A stretch of 64,000 nt of DNA from contig NZ_FNTA01000004.1 of NCBI RefSeq assembly GCF_900105055.1, positions 7,099,501 through 7,163,500 on the forward strand. The letters are read 5' to 3'. Below are positions 33,419-42,058 of this stretch, piece after piece. Each line of letters begins with the position of its first letter. Within the stretch, counting starts at the first letter, position 1. The stretch comes from Amycolatopsis lurida (GTDB lineage Bacteria; Actinomycetota; Actinomycetes; Mycobacteriales; Pseudonocardiaceae). The notes under the pieces were generated by a model. It was given only the letters and a program-made list of their open reading frames with translations, was not told where the DNA came from and did no database searches. The translations under genes were made by a program, and so were the position numbers.

Positions 33419-34534
33419 TCAGTACTTGATCACCGAGCGGATGCCGATGCCGCGTTTCATGTCGTCGAACGCTTCGTTGATGTCGGTCAGGTCGATCACG
33501 CGTGTTACGAGCGAGTCGAGATCGATGCGGTCGTGCATGTAGTGATCGACCAGCAGCGGGAAGTCGACGTCGGGCTTGCTCGATCCGTAGTTGGAACCGA
33601 TGAGGGACAGTTCCTGATCGGACATGACGAACGGGTCGATCGATATCCGCACGCCGTCGGCGACCTGCCCGGCGACGACGGCCGTTCCGCCCCGTGCCAG
33701 CACCTCGTAGGCGGACTCGATGGTGCGAGGCAGCCCGATGGCTTCGACGGCGACCTCCACCCCGCGTCCGCCGGTGAGCTGGTGCACCCGGTCCGCGAGG
33801 TTCTCCCGTCCGCTGTTGACCAGGTCCGTCGCACCGAAAACGCGAGCCTGGTCGAGTTTCTGGTCGGAGATGTCCGCGGCGATGATCTGTCGCGCGCCGA
33901 CCAGACGAGCGCCCTGGATCGCGTTCAGCCCGACGCCGCCGCAACCCAGAACGAGAACCGTGTCGCTCGGCCGCACCTTCGCGGTGTTGACCACCGCCCC
34001 GACCCCGGTGGTGACGGCGCAACCGATCAGGGCCGACTGTTCGAACGGGGCGTCGTCGCGGATCGCGATGGCGGCCGATTCGGGCACCAGTGTGTACTGG
34101 CCGAACGTTCCGAGGCCCGCGAAGCTGTAGACGTCCTGTTCGCCCGCTGAGGTGACGCGAGTCCGGCCGTCGAAGGCCAGGTGGTTGGCCGAGTGTCGGC
34201 TCACCATGTCACACAGGACGGGCCTGCCGCCGACGCAGTAGCGGCACCGGCGGCAGGACGGTGTCCACGACAGGACGACGTGATCGCCCTCGACCAGAGT
34301 CGTGACACCGTCGCCCACGCTCTCGACGATTCCAGCGCCTTCGTGGCCGAGAATCATCGGTGCCGGCACCTCCCATTCACCGATGAGCGCGTGAAAGTCG
34401 CTGTGGCACACGCCGCTTGCTTTGAGCCGTACCAGTACCTCACCGGGCGGCGGCGTATCGGGCAACGAAACTCGTTCGATGGTCAGCGGTGCTTCCGGTG
34501 TCGTGAAGACGGCTGCGTCGAATTCGACAGGCAT
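33419..34534 (-). CDS. Zinc-dependent alcohol dehydrogenase, class III-like
   Basis: 371 residues. Catalytic zinc site Cys43-His44 (GVCHSDFHA) and GHEGAG (63-68); structural zinc Cys94, 97, 100 and 108 (CRRCRYCVGGRPVLC); IGCAVTTGVGAVVNTAKV; Rossmann VLVLGCGGVGLNAIQGARLVGA. The form is that of class III or benzyl-alcohol-type enzymes using NAD. Placed between the aldehyde dehydrogenase and aminotransferase genes with gaps of 16-17 bp, it likely oxidises an alcohol formed by the hydrolase step. Confidence 0.92.
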   Translation of the reverse strand: MPVEFDAAVFTTPEAPLTIERVSLPDTPPPGEVLVRLKASGVCHSDFHALIGEWEVPAPMILGHEGAGIVESVGDGVTTLVEGDHVVLSWTPSCRRCRYCVGGRPVLCDMVSRHSANHLAFDGRTRVTSAGEQDVYSFAGLGTFGQYTLVPESAAIAIRDDAPFEQSALIGCAVTTGVGAVVNTAKVRPSDTVLVLGCGGVGLNAIQGARLVGARQIIAADISDQKLDQARVFGATDLVNSGRENLADRVHQLTGGRGVEVAVEAIGLPRTIESAYEVLARGGTAVVAGQVADGVRISIDPFVMSDQELSLIGSNYGSSKPDVDFPLLVDHYMHDRIDLDSLVTRVIDLTDINEAFDDMKRGIGIRSVIKY

Positions 34535-34550
34535 GGCAGATTCCCTCTGG

Positions 34551-35921
34551 CTAAGGTGATTCAGGTCCGGCCGTGCGGATGAGCTTCTTGTTGGCGAACT
34601 CGTCGATTCCCGCCCTGCCGAGTTCACGGCCGAAGCCGGACCGCTTGATTCCGCCGAACGGCAGTTCCGGTCCTTCGAGGCCGACGCCGTTGATGAAGAC
34701 CATGCCTGCCTCGATCCGGTCGGCGACCCGCATCGCTTGTTCGGGGTCCGTGGTGAAGATGTAGGAGCCCAGTCCGTACGGGGTGCTGTTGGCCAGTTCG
34801 ACGGCCTCGGCTTCGGATCCCGCTCGGTAGACGGTCGCGACGGGGCCGAACAGTTCTTCGGCGGCCGACGGCGAAGCCGGTGACAGTCCACTCAGGACGG
34901 CAGGCGGGAAGAACGCGCCGTCGCGTCGCCCTTCGCAGATCAGGGTCGCGCCGTCGTCGACGGCCCGCTGGACCTGCTTTTCGAGGCGCTCGGCGGCCGC
35001 CACCGAGGACAGCGGAGCCAGACCGCCGGCCGTGGCGAGCACTTTCTTCGTGAACGTGTCGAGGAATTCGTCGTGGAGGTCCGCCGCGACGATGATCCGT
35101 TTGCCCGCGTTGCATGCCTGCCCGGTGTTCTCGAATCGTGTGTCCACCGCGGCTTGGGCCGTGGCGTCCAGGTCGTCGGATGACAGCACGATGAACGGGT
35201 CCGAGCCGCCCAGTTCGAGCACCACCTTCTTGAGGTGGCGTCCTGCCTGTTCCGCGACTTGCGCGCCGGCGCGCTCGGACCCGGTGAAGGACACGCCTTG
35301 TAGGCGGGGGTCGGCGATGGCGTCGGCGGCCTGGTCGTTGGTCGCGTAGACGTTGACGTAGCAGCCCTCGGGAAAGCCCGCTTCGGTGAATATCCGTTGC
35401 AAGGCCGCGGACGACTCCGGGCATTGTGATGCGGGCTTGAGCATGATGGTGTTGCCCAGGACGAGGTTGGGCGCGGCGAATCGAGCGACCTGGTAGTACG
35501 GGTAGTTCCAGGGCATGATGCCCAGCAGGACGCCGACCGGCTGGCGGCGGACGAACGCCGTGCCCGCCCCCTCGATCAGCTCGATGGGCTCGTCGGCGAG
35601 GAACGTGTGCGCGTTCGCCGCGTAGAACGAATAGATCGACGCGCTGAATTCGACCTCGGCGACGGCTTCGTCCAGCGGCTTACCCATCTCCCGCTGGGCG
35701 ATACGGGCGAGTTCGCCGCTGCGCGCGGTGTGGAGGGCGGCGACGGTGTCCAGCAGACCGGCGCGCTGAGCCACGGTGGTCTGTTTCGACCATTCCCGGT
35801 AGGCATGCGCGGCCGCGTCGAGCGCCTGGTTCATGGCCGCGTCGGTCGCGGACGGGTACTCCCGTACCAGCTCGCCGGTGGCGGGATCGACCACGGCGTA
35901 CCGCTGCGTGTTGGCCTTCAT
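34551..35921 (-). CDS. Aldehyde dehydrogenase (succinate-semialdehyde type)
   Basis: 456 residues. NAD(P) site and core IMPWNYPYYQVARFAAPNLVLGN, catalytic Glu236 in VVLELGGSDPF and Cys270 in ENTGQACNAGKR. It is closest in style to NADP-dependent succinate-semialdehyde dehydrogenases of the GabD2/YneI type, which are short and have NTGQAC.A.KR. Its start overlaps the membrane gene stop (ATGA). It would oxidise the aldehyde left by amine oxidation or transamination. Confidence 0.92.
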   Translation of the reverse strand: MKANTQRYAVVDPATGELVREYPSATDAAMNQALDAAAHAYREWSKQTTVAQRAGLLDTVAALHTARSGELARIAQREMGKPLDEAVAEVEFSASIYSFYAANAHTFLADEPIELIEGAGTAFVRRQPVGVLLGIMPWNYPYYQVARFAAPNLVLGNTIMLKPASQCPESSAALQRIFTEAGFPEGCYVNVYATNDQAADAIADPRLQGVSFTGSERAGAQVAEQAGRHLKKVVLELGGSDPFIVLSSDDLDATAQAAVDTRFENTGQACNAGKRIIVAADLHDEFLDTFTKKVLATAGGLAPLSSVAAAERLEKQVQRAVDDGATLICEGRRDGAFFPPAVLSGLSPASPSAAEELFGPVATVYRAGSEAEAVELANSTPYGLGSYIFTTDPEQAMRVADRIEAGMVFINGVGLEGPELPFGGIKRSGFGRELGRAGIDEFANKKLIRTAGPESP

Positions 35922-36622
35922 GAAGACGCACCCGCTTCCTGTGTCGTCTTCGCGCCCGAGGCCAGGTTGTGGTTGTGCAGTGCCCGGTAGGCGAAGAAGT
36001 AGACGAATCCCTGGGTTCCCCAGGTCGCCAGCGCGGCGGTGTAGAAGATCGTGCGGTTCGCGTCGTCGAACGGGAAGGGGAAGAAGTCGTAGGTGATCGC
36101 GATGGTGGTGGCGGCCGCGGTCACCAGCCCGGTCCAGAACGCCGGCCATTTCGCGCCGATGTCCCAGAGCCGCTTGGCGAAGTACGCCAGGAAGACCGCC
36201 GTGACGAGGTTGACCACGACGTAGAACGTGGCGACGGCGAACGCGAGGTGGTCGACGCGCGGGTCTTCACCGTGGAACTGGCGGAGGAACAGCCCGGCCG
36301 CGGTGGCGAAGGCGAACACGACGATGTCGACGGTGCGAGACGGCTTGTAGCGATGGGTGACCTTCATCAGGCCCAGGACGAGGATGAGCGTGATGCCGAC
36401 CGACCGGGAGAAGGCGTCGAAAAAGTACGCCACGTCGTACAGGACACTGTCCGGGCTGCCTCCGAGCAACGACCAGAGCAGGAAGTTGCTGCCCGAGGTC
36501 GCGACGACCATCCATTCGAGGCCCAGCAGGAAATTGCCGTAGCGGCGGATGAATTTCCAGCCGAAGAAGTAGCAGACGAAGATCATCCACACATCGGCGA
36601 GGAGGAAGAGCACGTCCTTCAT
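35918..36622 (-). CDS. Polytopic membrane protein, about seven TM segments, unknown function
   Basis: 234 residues. Hydrophobic segments at about 1-20, 34-54, 75-92, 103-120, 135-155, 165-185 and 195-215, with motifs FVCYFFGWKFIRRYGNFLLG and FFDAFSRSVGITLILVLGLMKV. No known transporter signature seen. It overlaps the amine oxidase stop (TGATG) and the aldehyde dehydrogenase start (ATGA), so it is made with the enzymes. Uptake, sensing or a membrane subunit are all possible. I do not recognise the family. Confidence 0.65.
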   Translation of the reverse strand: MKDVLFLLADVWMIFVCYFFGWKFIRRYGNFLLGLEWMVVATSGSNFLLWSLLGGSPDSVLYDVAYFFDAFSRSVGITLILVLGLMKVTHRYKPSRTVDIVVFAFATAAGLFLRQFHGEDPRVDHLAFAVATFYVVVNLVTAVFLAYFAKRLWDIGAKWPAFWTGLVTAAATTIAITYDFFPFPFDDANRTIFYTAALATWGTQGFVYFFAYRALHNHNLASGAKTTQEAGASS

Positions 36623-38013
36623 CACACAGCCACCTCTCGGGACTCGCGCGCCACCGCGGCCGCGACGCGCTCGGCGGCGCGCTGGCCGGTCAAGACGGCG
36701 CCGTTCATGGTGCCCGCCCACTCGCCCGCGGTTTCGGTGCCCGCCCAGTGGACGCGCCCGTGCGGCTCGGTGAGAGCGGGGCCGTAGCTCGTGGTCGCGT
36801 AAGGGGCGACGGCCGGATTCGGCCCTCCCGGGGCGAAAGGTTCCTCGCCCCAGCAATGGTCCAGGTAGTCGATGGGCACGCTCGCTCGTGTGCCGTAGAG
36901 CTGGACGAGCTGCTGGATGACCCTGCTGCGTCGATGCTCGAGGTCGAAGCCGTCGAACACGCGAGGGTCGCAGAACGCCATCAGGACGCCCGGCCCGGTG
37001 GCATCAGGTGACACGTCGAAGGTGATGAACACGGCCCCGGTGTCGGTCAGCGCCTCACCCGAGAGTCCGTCTGCTCGCCAGAAGGGCTTGTCGTAGGCGA
37101 CGAACGCCTTGCTCAGCACGCCCATGCGCCAGGTTTTCGCGAGCCCTTCGGCCTGTTCGGGCAGGGCCGGGTCGAAGTCGATTTCGGCGCGGTGCGCCGT
37201 CGCGACTGTGACGATCGCGTATTTCGCCTTGATTTCCGCCGAATCGGTGCGGATCGTGACACCGGTGCCGTTTTGGGAGATCCGGCGGACCGGCGTCCCG
37301 AGGACGACGCGGTCGCCGAGTCGCTCGGCGACCCGTTTCGCGATCTCTTGGGTGGTTTCGGCGTACCGTTCCTGTTGCTGGCCGCCCTCCACGTCGAGCA
37401 TGTGGTCGACTCCGCCCGCCGCGCGGATGTAGCGCAACGCGTGCAGTAGCGAGACGTCGCCCGGGCTGCATCCCCACTGCACCTTGCTGACGATGGTCAT
37501 CAAGGTGCGGGTGGCAGGCAGCGCGTTCTTCCGGTCGAGCCATTCGCCGAACGAGATCGCGTCGAACCGACCGGCCTCGGGGGAGTTCCAGGCCGCGTCG
37601 ACGTCGATGCTCGCGACCAGTTTGTTCAGCGCCAGCTGCACGCGGGCCATGTCGACCAGCGCCGCCGGCGAGACCGTGGGAATCGTGCCCCGGTAGGTGC
37701 GGCGCCGCCCGGCCGCCCACAGGACGTTGCGTCCTTGGCTGAACTGGCCGATCGTGGTGCACCCCGCTCGGTTCGCGAGGTCGCGGATCGCCGTGTGCCG
37801 CCGGGAAACCCAGGTCGCGCCGAGATCGACGCGTACCCCGGCGACCTCGCCGGAGAGCGATCGGCCGCCGACCCGGTCGCGGCCTTCCAGGACGAGGACG
37901 GACCGGCCCATGCTCACGAGCCGCTCCGCGGCGCTCAGGCCGGCGAACCCGGCGCCGACGATCACGACATCGACCGAGCCCGTTTTGGAGCGGGGAGCTC
38001 GCGGATTCGACAT
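36622..38013 (-). CDS. Flavin monoamine oxidase
   Basis: 463 residues. FAD-binding VVIVGAGFAGLSAAERL with GRDRVGGRS; substrate domain; C-terminal FAD motif GRVHWAGTETAGEWAGTMNGAVLTGQRAA. Typical of MAO / putrescine oxidase / tyramine oxidase proteins, giving an aldehyde, ammonia and H2O2. Overlaps the next gene by TGATG. Combined with the second flavin oxidase and the aldehyde dehydrogenase it points to amine breakdown. Confidence 0.92.
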   Translation of the reverse strand: MSNPRAPRSKTGSVDVVIVGAGFAGLSAAERLVSMGRSVLVLEGRDRVGGRSLSGEVAGVRVDLGATWVSRRHTAIRDLANRAGCTTIGQFSQGRNVLWAAGRRRTYRGTIPTVSPAALVDMARVQLALNKLVASIDVDAAWNSPEAGRFDAISFGEWLDRKNALPATRTLMTIVSKVQWGCSPGDVSLLHALRYIRAAGGVDHMLDVEGGQQQERYAETTQEIAKRVAERLGDRVVLGTPVRRISQNGTGVTIRTDSAEIKAKYAIVTVATAHRAEIDFDPALPEQAEGLAKTWRMGVLSKAFVAYDKPFWRADGLSGEALTDTGAVFITFDVSPDATGPGVLMAFCDPRVFDGFDLEHRRSRVIQQLVQLYGTRASVPIDYLDHCWGEEPFAPGGPNPAVAPYATTSYGPALTEPHGRVHWAGTETAGEWAGTMNGAVLTGQRAAERVAAAVARESREVAV

Positions 38014-38077
38014 GCTTTTCCTCCTTTGCCCACGCGGGCCGCGCGGGTGGTTAGCGGGCGGAACACGCCGCCTCGGT

Positions 38078-39424
38078 TCAGCGCGGCCGGGCGGCGGCGC
38101 GAAGGGCGCGGCGCCGGCTTCCGTTGATCAGATCGGTGAAGCGGTCGAGTGCCCACACCATGCGCAGGCCGCGCGGGCCGACCATCGTGAAGGGAGGGAA
38201 TTTCGGCTTCTCCGCCCAAATGCCGTCGAGGTCTTCGTGGCGCGACCCGTCCACGATCAGGTCGGCGATGAGCGACCCGACGTACGGCGCCTGGGCCAGT
38301 CCGTGCCCGTTGCACGCGATCGAGTAGTGGATGTCGTCCTCGATCCGGCCGGCGATCGACAGCCACGACGAGGTGATCGCGATCCAGCCGCCCCACGCGC
38401 GTTCCACGGCGACGTCGGCGAGGGCTGGGAAGCGGGTCGCGAACGCTCCGGCGAGCTCTTCGACCAGCTTCCGGTCCGGCGCCTTCGCCGGCAGGGGGTA
38501 GGTCTTGCCGCGCTCGACGCGCCGGACGCCGAACACGATGGTGCCCCGCGCGGTGAGGCGGTAGTGCTCCATGACCTGGTGCTGGGTGATCACTCCCGAC
38601 CGGCTGCTCCAGTCCAATGCGGCGAGGCGCTCGGGAGCGATCGGCTCGGTCTCCATCTCGATGAGCCACATCGGCACCGAGAGACGTTTGGGGGTGATGT
38701 CCCACTCTCCCGAGTAGGCGTTCGTCGCGAGCACCACCTTGTTCGCGCGAACGGTGCCGCCAGGGGTCGAGAGCACGACCTTGCCGCCGTGCCTCCGCAC
38801 GTCGGTGACCTTTGTCCGTTCGAAGACCTGGGCCGGCGACGAGATCAGGGCGCGGCGTACTCCGCGGCTCAGCTTGCCCGGGTTCAACATTCCGCCCACG
38901 GCTTCGCGCATGCCGCCGACGAAGGTGCGGGGAATGCCGAGTTCCTCGCTCGTGCCGACGTGACCGCGTCCGCCGTCGCGCCGGAGAATCGCCGCCAAGG
39001 TCCGCGTTCGCAGCATCTGCCCGTGTCCCACGGCGGCGAACGCCAGGCCGTTGGGCTCGTAGTCGCAGTCGATGTCGCGGGTCTTGATGAGGTCTTCCAC
39101 GAAGCCGGCGGAATTCTCGGCCAGCCGGACCATGCCGGGCACTTTCCTGGGGTAGAAGAGGCTCAGCAGACGGAGGTCCCCGCCCGGGACGCTCGCGATC
39201 TGGCCGCCGTTGCGCGAACTGGAACCGTAGCCGCAGAACTCGGCCTCCAGTAGCACCACGTCCTGGCCGCGTTCGGCGAGCCGCAGCGCGGTCGCCATGC
39301 CGCCCATGCCTCCGCCGATGACCGCGACCTCGCACGTGAGGTCGCCGTCGAGGCTGGGGAGGACGTCCGCGGGCGGGTCGATCCAGCCGCTGAAGGTGCT
39401 GTACTCGACGTTGTCGATCTTCAT
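38078..39424 (-). CDS. FAD-dependent oxidoreductase, DadA/PuuB-like
   Basis: 448 residues. Dinucleotide motif EVAVIGGGMGGMATALRLAERG near residue 32; EAEFCGYGSSSRNGGQI follows, as in gamma-glutamylputrescine oxidase and related DAO-family enzymes. The C-terminus has GLAQAPYVGSLIADLI. It should oxidise a C-N bond of an amine or amino acid. It lies 21 bp after the hydrolase and 64 bp before the monoamine oxidase, same operon. Confidence 0.9.
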   Translation of the reverse strand: MKIDNVEYSTFSGWIDPPADVLPSLDGDLTCEVAVIGGGMGGMATALRLAERGQDVVLLEAEFCGYGSSSRNGGQIASVPGGDLRLLSLFYPRKVPGMVRLAENSAGFVEDLIKTRDIDCDYEPNGLAFAAVGHGQMLRTRTLAAILRRDGGRGHVGTSEELGIPRTFVGGMREAVGGMLNPGKLSRGVRRALISSPAQVFERTKVTDVRRHGGKVVLSTPGGTVRANKVVLATNAYSGEWDITPKRLSVPMWLIEMETEPIAPERLAALDWSSRSGVITQHQVMEHYRLTARGTIVFGVRRVERGKTYPLPAKAPDRKLVEELAGAFATRFPALADVAVERAWGGWIAITSSWLSIAGRIEDDIHYSIACNGHGLAQAPYVGSLIADLIVDGSRHEDLDGIWAEKPKFPPFTMVGPRGLRMVWALDRFTDLINGSRRRALRAAARPR

Positions 39425-39445
39425 GAGGCTGCGCTCGCTTTCCGC

Positions 39446-40369
39446 TCAGGGGATCCGGACATGGTTTCCCCCTTCGGTCACACGCTTGGCGTGTTCGGAG
39501 ATGTATTGGGTGATGGGCTTGACCAGGGCCTCGGGAATGTGGTGCCCCATGCCGGGGATGACGACGTGCTGTGCGGAGCGGATCGCCTTCACCGTCGCGG
39601 CGCCGCCGCTGGGAGCGACCAGCAAATCCCGGTCGCCGTTGAGCACCAGGGTGGGGGCGGTGATCCGGCTCAGCTGGGCGGTCCGGTCCCCGGATGCCTG
39701 GATCGCCTGGATCTGCCGGGCCGTGCCGGCGGCGAGGTCACCGGCGGCGCGGTCCCAGCCGCCTGCCGCGAAGGCGGCTTCGGCCGCGTCGTCGATGGGG
39801 TAGCCCGTTCCGGCGATGTGGCCGGTGATCCGCAGGTGGGCGCGTACCGCCGCGGTTCTGGTCCGCGACGGCGGCCCGGCGAGAATCCGCAGCGTCGACC
39901 ACGCCGGTCGGCCGACCTTCTTCGCGCCCGTGGTCGAGAAGATGGAGGTCAGGGACAGGACGCGGGCGGGTTCGGCCGCGGCGACCGTCTGCGCGATCAT
40001 CCCGCCCATGGACCGGCCGGTGAGGTGAACCCGCTCGATCCCGAGGTGGTCGAGGACGCCGACGGCGTCGGAGGCCATGTCCGCCAGCGAGTAGGCGTCA
40101 CTCCGGGGGCGTGCGAGCAGCTGGCGCCACAGCGCGGGCGGCGGGGTGGCCGCGAACGTGGACTGGCCGACGTCGCGGTTGTCCATCGTGACGACCCGGA
40201 AACCCCGGTCCACCAGCGCACCGACGAACGAGCCGGGCCAGAAGGTGAGGTCCTCGCCCAGCCCCGCGACGAGCAGGATCGCGGGGTCGGCCTGGTCACC
40301 GTGGTCGCGGAAGCAGATCGTCGTGCCGGACGGGAGCGCGGCGTACTGGTCGGCGTTCGCTTCAGACAT
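39446..40369 (-). CDS. Alpha/beta hydrolase with Ser nucleophile
   Basis: 307 residues. LLVAGLGEDLTFW, MDNRDVGQS, LTGRSMGGMIAQTVA (nucleophilic Ser in GRSMGG), LNGDRDLLVAP and GMGHHIPEA for His. It follows the Baeyer-Villiger-type monooxygenase with an 8-bp overlap, the classic arrangement for an esterase or lactonase that opens the ester or lactone made by the monooxygenase. Confidence 0.9.
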   Translation of the reverse strand: MSEANADQYAALPSGTTICFRDHGDQADPAILLVAGLGEDLTFWPGSFVGALVDRGFRVVTMDNRDVGQSTFAATPPPALWRQLLARPRSDAYSLADMASDAVGVLDHLGIERVHLTGRSMGGMIAQTVAAAEPARVLSLTSIFSTTGAKKVGRPAWSTLRILAGPPSRTRTAAVRAHLRITGHIAGTGYPIDDAAEAAFAAGGWDRAAGDLAAGTARQIQAIQASGDRTAQLSRITAPTLVLNGDRDLLVAPSGGAATVKAIRSAQHVVIPGMGHHIPEALVKPITQYISEHAKRVTEGGNHVRIP

Positions 40370-41894
40370 GAGCCGACTGCCTCTCCCCAGGCGACACCGC
40401 CGAACGGGCGGTGCCGAACTCGAGGTGCTCGTCGGCGACCGGGCCGCGCAGCGCCTTGGCGTCCTCGGGGAAGGACATCGCCATCCGCCACGGGGCGGCC
40501 TGCCCCTGTTTGGGCAGTCGCTTCTCGGCGCGTTTGGCGTAGCCGGCCTGCAGGTCCATGACCGGCCTGCGCGGCATCCCGGGCGACGCGACCGCGACCA
40601 CCCGGTCGTAGCCGTGCGCGTCCATGTGCCGGACCAGGTCGATGAAATAGCGGCACATCAGGCTGACCTTGAGCGTCCAGGACGAGGTCGTGTAGCCGAT
40701 CGCCATCGCCCAGTTGGGAATCCCGCTCAGCAGCATCCCGCGGTAGGCCACCGAGTCCGCGATGTCGGCCTCGCGCCCGTCGACCACGATCGGCATTCCG
40801 TCGAAGAGCCGCATGTTCAGCCCGGTCGCGGTGACGATGATGTCGGCTTCCAGCTCCTCGCCCGATTCCAGGACGATGCCGCGTTCGCTGAACCTGGTGA
40901 TGGCGTCGGTGACGACGGAGGCGGTGCCCGCCGAGATCGCGTCGAAGAAGTCGCCGTCCGGGGCCAGGCACAGTCGTTGGTCCCACGGGTCGTACGGCGG
41001 GTTGAAATGCTTGTCGACGTCGAATCCCTTGGGCAGCCGCTTGACGTTCTCCCGCCGGATCAGCGCTCGCCCGATCTTCGGGAACGCCCGCAGGCCCTTG
41101 ACGATCCCGTGTTCGATCCAGATGTTCTTGAACCTCGTCGCGGCGTACCCACGCTTCTCTCCCAGCAGCTTCGTCAGGGTCGTGGCGACCCGGTCGACAC
41201 GGGGCAGCCCCATGATGTAGCTGGGGGTGCGCTGCAGCATCGTGACGTGCTCAGCGGCGTCCGGCCCGGTGGACATGGCGGGCACCAGCGTGATCGCGGT
41301 CGCGCCGCTGCCGATGACCACGACCTTCTTGCCGCGGTAGTCGAGGTCCTCGGGCCAGTGCTGCGGATGGACGATCGTCCCCCCGAAGTCGTCGCGCCCG
41401 GGGAACTCCGGCGTGAAACCCTTGTCGTACCGGTAGTAGCCGGTGGCGGCGAACACCCACCCCGCCCGGATCGTCTTCGACGTGACCGAGCCTGTGGCGG
41501 GATCCGACGCCTCGACGCGCAGCGTCCATCGCGAGTCCGTTGTGGACCATTCCGCCCGGACGACCCGGTGGCGCAGCCTGATCAGCCGCCCCAGATCGTT
41601 CTCCTCCACTGTTTCCTGGAGGTACTCCCGGATGAGCGGAGCGTCCGCGATCGCGGCCTCGTGGCGCCACGGCTTGAACTCGTATCCGAAGGTGTGCAGG
41701 TCCGAGTCCGACCGGATGCCCGGGTAGCGGAACAGATCCCAGGTGCCGCCGATGTCGTCGCGGCCCTCCAGCACGACGAGCGACTTGCCGGGCAGCTCCC
41801 GGCTGAAATACGTCGCCGCGCCGATTCCGGAGATTCCCGCGCCGACGACGACGACGTCGAACTCCTCGACCGAGCCTGACCTCTCAGCTGTCAT
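40362..41894 (-). CDS. Flavin-containing monooxygenase of Baeyer-Villiger type
   Basis: 510 residues. FAD motif VVVVGAGISGIGAATYF (G18-G23), then GGTWDLFRYPGIRSDSD. The sequence FGGTIVHPQHWP (170-181) fits the FxGxxxHxxxWP fingerprint of type I BVMOs and FMOs. Second Rossmann VVVIGSGATAITLVPAM. EthA-like in overall layout. Oxidises a ketone to an ester or lactone (or an amine/sulfide) with NADPH and O2. First gene of the eight-gene operon; ATG 41894, 28 bp from the conserved upstream region. Confidence 0.92.
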   Translation of the reverse strand: MTAERSGSVEEFDVVVVGAGISGIGAATYFSRELPGKSLVVLEGRDDIGGTWDLFRYPGIRSDSDLHTFGYEFKPWRHEAAIADAPLIREYLQETVEENDLGRLIRLRHRVVRAEWSTTDSRWTLRVEASDPATGSVTSKTIRAGWVFAATGYYRYDKGFTPEFPGRDDFGGTIVHPQHWPEDLDYRGKKVVVIGSGATAITLVPAMSTGPDAAEHVTMLQRTPSYIMGLPRVDRVATTLTKLLGEKRGYAATRFKNIWIEHGIVKGLRAFPKIGRALIRRENVKRLPKGFDVDKHFNPPYDPWDQRLCLAPDGDFFDAISAGTASVVTDAITRFSERGIVLESGEELEADIIVTATGLNMRLFDGMPIVVDGREADIADSVAYRGMLLSGIPNWAMAIGYTTSSWTLKVSLMCRYFIDLVRHMDAHGYDRVVAVASPGMPRRPVMDLQAGYAKRAEKRLPKQGQAAPWRMAMSFPEDAKALRGPVADEHLEFGTARSAVSPGERQSAHV

Positions 41895-41922
41895 GTCTGC
41901 GTCTCCTCGCTGAGTCGGCTGC

Positions 41923-42008
41923 TGATGTGGCGTCCACTGTCGCCAGCTGCGACCCCGGTCACAACGACACCGTGCACAGGCTTCGCCCGGAGCCGGTGCA
42001 CGATGCAC
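41923..42008. promoter_or_regulatory. Control region between monooxygenase operon and PucR regulator
   Basis: The 164-bp divergent region contains GTGCAC palindromes at 41972-41977 and 41996-42001, followed by GATGCAC. Most of it is repeated at 31956-32040. The GTGCAC words and their spacing are partly conserved (GCGCAC and GTGCAC in the copy). Likely binding region of the PucR protein. Confidence 0.55.
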
Positions 42009-42058
42009 TCCTCCCGGCATGTGGTGCCGACTTCTCGTCGGGAAGGCACACTTCGGGG

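Noticed and set aside
37697..39253. Plus-strand open frame of 518 codons
   Set aside because: Antisense to the two flavin oxidases, whose motifs are complete; composition is typical of a shadow frame.
40146..41879. Plus-strand open frame of 577 codons
   Set aside because: Antisense to the Baeyer-Villiger-type monooxygenase; no recognisable domain.
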